From Deltaproteobacteria bacterium (GTDB lineage: Bacteria; Desulfobacterota; G020345765), in assembly GCA_020345765.1 (NCBI GenBank), contig CP070770.1, forward strand, positions 3,019,159-3,055,812: a stretch of 36,654 bases of DNA. Direction: 5' to 3'. Shown one piece after another: positions 31,229 through 36,654 of this stretch (within the stretch, counting starts at the first letter, position 1; each line of letters begins with the position of its first letter). A model generated the notes under the pieces. The model was not told the DNA's origin. It made no database searches and worked only from the letters and a program-made list of their open reading frames with translations. Position numbers and translations under genes: made by a program.

Positions 31229-32899
31229 ATGATGAAGTTTGCCAGGCGGCAGAGGATTCTTGATGTAGACTATACCCATTTGGCCCTGGATGAAGAAGGC
31301 GATCTCTTTCTTACAGATTTTGCCGTGCCATTCGTCGAGTGCCTGTTACCCGAGAATTTCTGGTCTGACAAAGAATGGTTTGAAAAAAATTCTCAAAGAC
31401 TTACCGGGACAAGCAGCATTTACCGGATCAGGACAAAGGAAGTTAAAGGAAAGCAGAGGGACATAGTGCTCAAATGGAACCGGATGGGCCAGGGTGTTCC
31501 CGGGAGCGAAGACGACGAGCAGCTGGCCAATGCGGAGTTCAACAGTCCATTCGAGGAATTCTCTCTGCTGATGGAATTGAGAAGTTTATTGAGAGCAACG
31601 GGGACATCGCTCTATACGCAGAAACCATTGGCCATATTCGTACCGGAAAAGCGCGTGGAACTGCGGCGGATGGGGCGCAAAGAGTATCTGATGAAGGCTA
31701 TTATCGAAAAGCACATCGAGATCGACCTCGACATGCATCGTGCGTATGGTGTCATTTACGAATGGGTGAAGGGGATAGATGCTACCCAGGCTTTACAACA
31801 GCATATCATTGATGAAGAGCTTGTGGAATCACTCACACTTCAAGCACATAAAAGGATGTTGGATTGCGGATTCGATGTGAAAGACAACAAGCCTCATCAT
31901 ATTATAGTCCGGCCGAAGGGCAATGAGGAGATCCTGCGTGATTCAAAAAACAATCCGCTCTATGCAGTGGTGGATCACGAGCTTCTGAAAAGAACACCTG
32001 AGTGGGAAAAGATCGTGAAGGGCCGTAAGCGTAAGGAGTATTTGGAAAAACAGCGGGACAGATTCCGGGTCGGGATTCCTACGAGGCTCCCACCGCCCCT
32101 TAAGCACGTAAATATTATGGGAGTCGATTACATATACGGGCCCTGTGAAAGCACCGGCGGCGCTCTTTGGGTGGTAGGAAAGGACCCCGACCTGTTTGAC
32201 TATTTCCTGCCGGAGAAGTGGGAAAAGACTCCCCGCAACCGGTTATCAGCGTACAACGAAATATACCATACGCTGACAAAAGATAATATCAACCTTGTAT
32301 GGAAGGTTTCCAAGGTAGGTGTGCAGCCGGATATGGACCCCTTCAAGGAGGATGAAAAGAAAATCCTGGAATTTGGATATAACAGTCCGTTCGAAGAAGT
32401 TTCTCTTGCTATTGGGCTTACCCGTGCATCTATACCAACGACATATCCGAGGGCGATATACATGACCGGCATCAAGACCGAAATCCCCAATACACTATCT
32501 GACGACAGCCGCTATGAAAGTCATAAGAAATACATGACCCCGGATAACCGGCCCATTCTGAGGAAAGACCGCGACTATATATCAATCTGGGGTTACTGGA
32601 ACGGCCCCGACGAGAAGCTCGCGGATGAGGACGGGAACTATTACCGGGGGGTTGACGCCCTTCGTGCGCTGAGAGAAGGGATGATCTCAAACGAGACCTA
32701 TTTGAATTTGCTTCAGTCCATTAAGCAAAGACTGCTGCTTGCCGGGGTCGAGGATCTTAACTTGCGGGGAAGCCATCTTCTCTTATCGGTCCTGATAAGC
32801 ACAGGCCATCTGATTACCGACAGGGGGAACATTCCGGAAATCCGCATCTGCAGTTTTGAGTTGCTGAAAGATTTACAAAAACAACAAATTAACAAATGA
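31229..32899 (+). CDS. Tandem-duplicated kinase-like protein of unknown function
   Basis: 556 residues from the first of two ATGs (31229, 31232) with GAGAAG upstream; a TTG at 31166 would add 21 residues. The protein is two diverged copies of one module, about 1-275 and 285-556. Matching pairs are ILDVDY/IMGVDY, LLPENFWS/FLPEKWEK, FNSPFEEFSLLMEL/YNSPFEEVSLAIGL, HRAYGVIYEWVKGID/DYISIWGYWNGPD and VDHELL/CSFELL. Copy 1 resembles an atypical protein-kinase fold: IVLKW (beta-3 Lys, about 80), Glu in the SPFEE helix, hinge, DVKDNKPHHII (catalytic-loop-like, about 216-226) and AVVDHELL (DFG-like Asp, about 249). In copy 2 those acidic residues are lost, suggesting a pseudokinase half. The kinase reading is inference; no exact family was recognised. 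A methyltransferase gene follows after 19 bases. Confidence 0.75.
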   Translation: MMKFARRQRILDVDYTHLALDEEGDLFLTDFAVPFVECLLPENFWSDKEWFEKNSQRLTGTSSIYRIRTKEVKGKQRDIVLKWNRMGQGVPGSEDDEQLANAEFNSPFEEFSLLMELRSLLRATGTSLYTQKPLAIFVPEKRVELRRMGRKEYLMKAIIEKHIEIDLDMHRAYGVIYEWVKGIDATQALQQHIIDEELVESLTLQAHKRMLDCGFDVKDNKPHHIIVRPKGNEEILRDSKNNPLYAVVDHELLKRTPEWEKIVKGRKRKEYLEKQRDRFRVGIPTRLPPPLKHVNIMGVDYIYGPCESTGGALWVVGKDPDLFDYFLPEKWEKTPRNRLSAYNEIYHTLTKDNINLVWKVSKVGVQPDMDPFKEDEKKILEFGYNSPFEEVSLAIGLTRASIPTTYPRAIYMTGIKTEIPNTLSDDSRYESHKKYMTPDNRPILRKDRDYISIWGYWNGPDEKLADEDGNYYRGVDALRALREGMISNETYLNLLQSIKQRLLLAGVEDLNLRGSHLLLSVLISTGHLITDRGNIPEIRICSFELLKDLQKQQINK

Positions 32900-32918
32900 G
32901 AAAAGAAAGGTTAGGGGA

Positions 32919-33602
32919 GTGAGTTCGAATTCAAAACCTCATGACTACTTACAGGATGTTCAGAAGTTATTTACTGAGAAGACATCATTGTATCATCTCG
33001 TATTTTTGGATATTTTCAGATATCACAAAGGGCTTAAGATGTTTCTCCGGAAATCAAATTGTTTACAGCCCGGCATGAAGGTTCTGGATGCCGGCTGCGG
33101 CTCGGGTAACCTGACAAGAAACCTGTATGAAATTGCATCTGAAAAAGGATTGGACGGCATATCTTTTCATGGATTTGACATCACCCAGGCAATGCTTGAC
33201 CTGTTTAAAAAATGGATATCGGGAAAAAAGGCAGAGAACGTTGAATTAAGCCGGGCAAATGTTCTGCAGCCTGGACAACTACCCGTTGAATGGAAGGATT
33301 ACGATCTCGTTGTTTCGGCTGCCATGTTGGAATACCTGCCAAAGGATGAGATTAAAGATGCCCTGCGAAATTTAAGAATATTATTGAAAGACAATGGTAA
33401 AATAATAGTATTCATTACGAGAGACAATATTTTGATGAAATTGCTTATACAGATTTGGTGGAAAGCAAACATGTATAAAAGAAGCGAGATGATGGAGATA
33501 TTTAAGGATGCCGGCTTCGGCAGGATTCGATTTAAAAGATTCCCGTTCCCGTACTCCTATCTGAGCTTATGGGGACTTATTATAGAAGCAGAAAAGGGGT
33601 AA
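32919..33602 (+). CDS. SAM-dependent class I methyltransferase
   Basis: 227 residues. Motif I is VLDAGCGSGNL (about 55-65), the strand-2 acidic residue is in FHGFDITQAML, and later motifs are DYDLVVSAAMLEYLP and LRILLKDNGKIIVFI. The start is GTG, with AAAGG about eight bases upstream. A long N-terminal helix (about 1-45) precedes the Rossmann part. Substrate not evident; the LEYLP region is found in small-molecule and lipid methyltransferases. It is not a close copy of the methyltransferase at 11636. It lies 19 bases after the kinase-like gene, so the two probably act together. Confidence 0.88.
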   Translation: MSSNSKPHDYLQDVQKLFTEKTSLYHLVFLDIFRYHKGLKMFLRKSNCLQPGMKVLDAGCGSGNLTRNLYEIASEKGLDGISFHGFDITQAMLDLFKKWISGKKAENVELSRANVLQPGQLPVEWKDYDLVVSAAMLEYLPKDEIKDALRNLRILLKDNGKIIVFITRDNILMKLLIQIWWKANMYKRSEMMEIFKDAGFGRIRFKRFPFPYSYLSLWGLIIEAEKG

Positions 33603-33639
33603 TAATCCTTAGAAAAGTTGGATATTATTGAAATATTGA

Positions 33640-33656
33640 CCCCGCCAAAGGCGGGG
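33640..33656. repeat. GC palindrome in the spacer after the methyltransferase
   Basis: CCCCGCC-AAA-GGCGGGG, a seven-base-pair hairpin with a three-base loop. It is a strong hairpin but is followed by CTCCGG, not a T-run, so rho-independent termination is doubtful. It shares its core with 343-355 and 7735-7749. A weaker hairpin follows at about 33678-33697 (GTTACC and GGTGAC) with TTTT behind it. Confidence 0.5.
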
Positions 33657-33799
33657 CTCCGGCCCGCATCTTGACCGTTACCGGTTATTTGGTGACTTTT
33701 GATTAGATTTTCATTGACCTGTTGGGGAAATTATCGGAGAATAGATAGTAGACTATGGTTTAACCGGAATAGATTCAGAGGGGAACAACAAGGAGAATT

Positions 33800-34654
33800 A
33801 TGAAAAAAGGAAACCGATCGCAGAAATTTACCGGCGCCACGAAATATGTGGTCGATGACGAGCTGGCTAAGATTGTCAATATTTCCATGGCCCTGGAAAT
33901 GCCCCTCCTGCTCAAGGGGGAGCCCGGCACCGGGAAAACCATGCTTGCCCATGCCATCGCGCAATCGCTTGGTATGCCGTTAATCGTTTTAAATGTTAAG
34001 TCCAACATGAAACTCGTTGACGCCCTTTACCAATACGATACCCTGACCCGGCTGAACGACAGCCGTTTCGGTGACTCCGGCCGGGATGTCAGCCGAATCG
34101 AGGATTATATCAAGATGGGGAAAATCGGCCAGGCGTTTACCGCGGAAACCCGGACCGTTCTCCTGATTGACGAGATCGATAAGGCGGATACCGACTTTCA
34201 GGATGACATGCTCGATGTGCTGGATCAGATGGAATTCGACATCATCGAGATCGACAAGACTGTCAGTGCCCGGTACCGACCGGTCATCGTTATTACCTCT
34301 AATGCCAAGAAGGACCTCTCCGACCCGTTTCTGGGGCGGTGCAACTTTCACCATATTGCGTTTCCCAATCCCGAGGGGATGCAGGAAATAATCCGGGTTC
34401 ATTTCCCCGATCTGGAAGCCAACCTGGCAAAACACGCCATCGCCACTTTCTACCGCTTGCGGGAGATCGACATGGTAGAAAAGAAGCCAGCCACCCGGGA
34501 GCTGATCAACTGGATCCGGGCCCTCCAGCTCGATCCGGACTTCAAAACTCAAAATCTGGCAAAAGGTGAGGTTCCCTATCTGGGGGTTTTATTCAAGAAG
34601 AGCCAGGACTACGTAGTGGCAGATAGTTATGTCAACCGCCGAAGACCATTTTAA
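33800..34654 (+). CDS. MoxR/CbbQ-type AAA+ ATPase
   Basis: 284 residues. Walker A is GEPGTGKTM (about 40-48), Walker B LLIDEIDKAD (about 121-130), and sensor/arginine-finger regions are VIVITSNAKKDL and DPFLGRCNFHHI. The C-terminal lid is present and ends NRRRPF. MoxR-type ATPases work with VWA-domain proteins as chaperones that mature or activate partner enzymes, often metal-cofactor enzymes. Its partner follows after 84 bases. AAGGAG lies seven bases before ATG. The enzyme they would act on is not next to them, unless it is the cytochrome further right or an enzyme outside the window. Confidence 0.93.
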   Translation: MKKGNRSQKFTGATKYVVDDELAKIVNISMALEMPLLLKGEPGTGKTMLAHAIAQSLGMPLIVLNVKSNMKLVDALYQYDTLTRLNDSRFGDSGRDVSRIEDYIKMGKIGQAFTAETRTVLLIDEIDKADTDFQDDMLDVLDQMEFDIIEIDKTVSARYRPVIVITSNAKKDLSDPFLGRCNFHHIAFPNPEGMQEIIRVHFPDLEANLAKHAIATFYRLREIDMVEKKPATRELINWIRALQLDPDFKTQNLAKGEVPYLGVLFKKSQDYVVADSYVNRRRPF

Positions 34655-34738
34655 CTTCCGTTGCTGATTTTTTAACCAATTAATTCCTTGATTAGATGCT
34701 GTCATATTAATGGACTCCGTTATCTCTGATGGTATTAA

Positions 34739-35929
34739 ATGTTTACTGAGTTCTTCTACAAACTGAGGGATTCCGGTGTCCCCGTCACCCCGACCTCGTT
34801 TCTGACCCTCCACCGGGCGTTAAATAAGGGCCTGATCAATTCACTGGAGGATTTTTACACCGCCTCCCGGACTATCCTGATCAAGAGCGAGCGGTATTTC
34901 GATCTTTACGATCAGATATTCGCCTACTACTTCGAAGGCGCCGAGATGCCTGACGAGGAGGAGCTGGAGCTGAACGAAACTATCCGCGCCCTCCTGGATG
35001 AATGGCTGAAGAATCCCAAGGTACTTGCCGATGCCCTAGGCTGGGATGAGGCTACTTTGAAAAAGCTGACCCCGGACGAACTGATCGAATACTTAAAAGA
35101 ACGCCTCAAGGAACAGACCGAGCGGCACGACGGCGGAGATAAATGGATCGGCACCGGCGGAACTTCCCCGGTGGGGCATTCGGGGTACCACCCCGGGGGT
35201 TTAAGGATCGGCGGGGGCTCCCGGAACAAGTCGGCGGTCAAGGTCGCCAATGAAAGACGGTTTAAGGATTATTCCCGCATGGGTCCCCTGACCCAGGCGT
35301 CCATGGGGGAGGCCCTGAAACGGCTGCGGAATATGATACCGTCCGGGCCGAGGGATCAGGTTAACATCGAGGAAAGTATTTATCAGACGATGAAAAATGC
35401 CGGGGAGATCGAGATCGTATTCGACCGGAGCCTGAAGGACCGGTTGAAGGTGATCCTGGCCATCGACAACGGGGGCTGGTCCATGGACCCCTATATACCG
35501 GTGGTGCAGACATTATTCAATCACGCCCGGTCCAACTTCAAGGACCTGAAGATCTATTATTTTCACAATACGGTTTACAGTGAACTCTGGGAAGACCCGA
35601 CCCGGCGGAAAAAGCCGAAGCCGGTGGAGGAGTTTGCCCGGATGGACCCGGAAACCCGGCTGATTCTGGTGGGCGATGCCAGCATGGCCCGCTATGAACT
35701 GCTGGGCGTAGACGGTTCCATATATGTTCAGGAGCGGAGCGGGAAACCCAGTATTGAACGACTGGCGTTCCTGGCCAAGACGTTCCCGCATAGTGCCTGG
35801 CTGAACCCGGTTTCGGAACGGTCATGGCGGTATATCGAGACCGTCGTCTACATTGCCCAGATCTTCCCGATGTTTTCGCTCACGATAGATGGCCTGGAAG
35901 AGGCGGTAACTCATCTGATGGCAGCGTGA
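34739..35929 (+). CDS. CoxE-type VWA-domain protein, partner of the MoxR ATPase
   Basis: 396 residues. The N-terminal 125 residues are helical (FTEFFYKLRDSGVPVTPTSF, the usual start of CoxE-like proteins), followed by a Gly-rich linker (about 140-168). The VWA domain begins at about 237 with VILAIDNGGWSM. The MIDAS motif DxSxS is altered: the first Ser is Gly, leaving Asp241 and a later Ser. VGDASMARYEL and TFPHSAWLNPV complete the domain. With the MoxR gene it forms the NorQ/NorD or CbbQ/CbbO type pair that inserts metals or remodels enzymes using ATP. Only a weak ribosome binding site precedes ATG. It is the last gene before the regulatory region at 36048. Confidence 0.88.
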   Translation: MFTEFFYKLRDSGVPVTPTSFLTLHRALNKGLINSLEDFYTASRTILIKSERYFDLYDQIFAYYFEGAEMPDEEELELNETIRALLDEWLKNPKVLADALGWDEATLKKLTPDELIEYLKERLKEQTERHDGGDKWIGTGGTSPVGHSGYHPGGLRIGGGSRNKSAVKVANERRFKDYSRMGPLTQASMGEALKRLRNMIPSGPRDQVNIEESIYQTMKNAGEIEIVFDRSLKDRLKVILAIDNGGWSMDPYIPVVQTLFNHARSNFKDLKIYYFHNTVYSELWEDPTRRKKPKPVEEFARMDPETRLILVGDASMARYELLGVDGSIYVQERSGKPSIERLAFLAKTFPHSAWLNPVSERSWRYIETVVYIAQIFPMFSLTIDGLEEAVTHLMAA

Positions 35930-36047
35930 ATTTCAGTAGTTTTGGGGCCAGGATTTGAGTGAAGAAAAGGCCAAACCCACTATTATTCAGACCCAGATTC
36001 AAAAATCCTCCTTCCGGTCATAATGATACTGTTGCATTGTTCATAGT

Positions 36048-36070
36048 GTCTCATTTAAGTTAAATGAGAC
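36048..36070. promoter_or_regulatory. Palindromic regulator site 1 (possible enhancer)
   Basis: GTCTCATTTAA, one base, TTAAATGAGAC: eleven-base arms, perfect. It lies about 255-280 bases upstream of the predicted transcription start, the usual range for sigma-54 activator sites. Confidence 0.65.
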
Positions 36071-36185
36071 GCTTTATCCACAGCCATTTTATCCATACTT
36101 ATCTGAAAAAGGCAATAATAATGTAGGTTATAATGACAAATAAGACAATTAAAAACTACAACTAAGGTAATTCATATCATATATT

Positions 36186-36212
36186 GTCTCATTTAAACCG
36201 ATTAAATGATAC
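36186..36212. promoter_or_regulatory. Palindromic regulator site 2 (possible enhancer)
   Basis: The same arms as site 1, GTCTCATTTAA and TTAAATGATAC (one mismatch), with a five-base centre. Its centre is 140 bases downstream of that of site 1. Confidence 0.6.
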
Positions 36213-36259
36213 TCACTCTAATTTTTTCTACATGATGTGTCTTTGATAAAAGTCTTTTT

Positions 36260-36272
36260 TTTCAAATATTTA
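36260..36272 (+). promoter_or_regulatory. Possible IHF-like bending site
   Basis: TTTCAAATATTTA fits WATCAANNNNTTR with one mismatch. It lies between regulator site 2 and the sigma-54 promoter, where IHF often bends DNA. The motif is short and the region is AT-rich, so the call is tentative. Confidence 0.3.
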
Positions 36273-36298
36273 GAGACATTATCGAGATGTAGATAGCC

Positions 36299-36315
36299 TT
36301 GGCACTTGATTTGCC
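36299..36315 (+). promoter_or_regulatory. Sigma-54 (RpoN) -24/-12 promoter
   Basis: TTGGCACTTGATTTGCC. The consensus TGGCAC-N5-TTGC is matched in full, with GG at 36301-36302 and GC at 36313-36314, exactly 10 bases apart. The predicted start is near 36326, 86 bases before the cytochrome gene. Confidence 0.85.
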
Positions 36316-36411
36316 TTCTAATTAGGTTTATGTGATTTTTAAAATAAAGCCGTTACGGTGGTCTTCTAACCATACCTTGGCAATCAAAGACTAATATTAA
36401 GGGGGGGATTT

Positions 36412-36654
36412 ATGTATAAGCGTTTTATCATAGGGGTTGCCGCAATCGGTATCATACTTTCTTACACAATAATCACTTCCGCTTGGACACCGGTGCCCGT
36501 TAAGGACGACCCCCTTGTGAGAATGCCGGGGACGCAGCCGGACCAGGGGGTGAACCTCGAGGCACCTAACCGGTGTTTCAACTGCCACGGAGGCTATGAC
36601 ATTGCCGTCGAGCCCGGATATAACTGGCTGGGCTCGATGATGGCCCAGGCGGCC
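36412..36654 (+). CDS. Secreted c-type cytochrome, N-terminal part (3' truncated)
   Basis: 81 codons run to the window edge. An N-terminal signal or anchor helix (FIIGVAAIGIILSYTIIT) is followed by an exported segment with a heme c site CFNCH (residues 55-59). The next residues, YNWLGSMMAQAA, resemble the start of multihaem cytochromes of anaerobic bacteria, where GSMMA precedes further CxxCH motifs; how many hemes follow cannot be seen. GGGGGGG ends about five bases before ATG. It is preceded by a sigma-54 promoter and two palindromes, so expression is probably switched on by an activator in response to a specific signal. It would sit in the periplasm or be anchored to the inner membrane and carry electrons in respiration. 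Confidence 0.85.
   Translation, partial: MYKRFIIGVAAIGIILSYTIITSAWTPVPVKDDPLVRMPGTQPDQGVNLEAPNRCFNCHGGYDIAVEPGYNWLGSMMAQAA

Larger units (their letters stand above)
35930..36411. other. 482-base AT-rich regulatory region, no gene
   Basis: No reading frame with coding character is present on either strand. It contains two inverted repeats of the word GTCTCATTTAA, a possible IHF-like site and a sigma-54 promoter, described separately. No clear rho-independent terminator was found for the VWA gene. Confidence 0.7.

Overview
The window reads as a chromosomal segment of an anaerobic Gram-negative bacterium, most like Desulfobacterota (former Deltaproteobacteria) or a close relative. The pointers are the siroheme-dependent (Ahb) haem pathway at the left edge, a RpoE/anti-sigma/RseB envelope-stress set, an Omp85-type barrel, Fe-S/FAD oxidoreductases with Cys-rich CCG domains, a sigma-54 promoter, and the start of a c-type cytochrome gene. 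There is no rRNA gene, so this placement is inference. No tRNA, CRISPR array, complete insertion sequence or phage gene was seen.

Layout. 1-1131: end of an AhbD-type radical SAM gene and an ahbA gene interrupted by an in-frame TAG. 1252-4670: a DUF4177-like small protein, an RDD membrane protein, a Lys/Glu/Ala-rich disordered protein and a Rep/UvrD helicase. 4738-7459 (minus strand): a membrane protein with a DUF4926-like tail, a four-helix membrane protein and a class I/II aminotransferase. 7785-11004 (minus strand): an M15-type peptidase, then an ECF sigma factor, its zinc anti-sigma factor and an RseB-like protein, with a good RpoE-type promoter in front of the sigma gene. 11174-12322: a small membrane protein and a methyltransferase. 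12389-20317: a tight operon of an SLC12-type cation-chloride transporter homologue, a CCG Fe-S protein, two FAD-binding oxidoreductases and a URO-D/MtaA-type protein. 20436-25385: an acyl-CoA synthetase, two related Fe-S proteins and a membrane protein. 25510-29298: two tandem six-helix chemoreceptor-like proteins. 29403-35929: an Omp85-like barrel, a MaoC hydratase, a duplicated kinase-like protein followed by a methyltransferase, and a MoxR ATPase with a CoxE-type VWA protein. 35930-36654: a regulatory region with paired inverted repeats and a near-perfect sigma-54 promoter in front of a truncated cytochrome c gene.

How the genes may work together. The 14.6-19.2 kb genes have the composition of a three-subunit GlcDEF-like dehydrogenase (two flavoproteins plus one CCG Fe-S protein). 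The URO-D-type protein, the CoA ligase, the ferredoxin-like proteins and perhaps the MaoC hydratase suggest anaerobic breakdown of an organic acid or methylated/aromatic compound, with electrons passed to Fe-S carriers. The substrate cannot be read from sequence. The most novel-looking items are this redox cluster coupled to an ion transporter, the tandem-duplicated kinase-like protein paired with a methyltransferase (31.2-33.6 kb), and the sigma-54 control region of the cytochrome gene.
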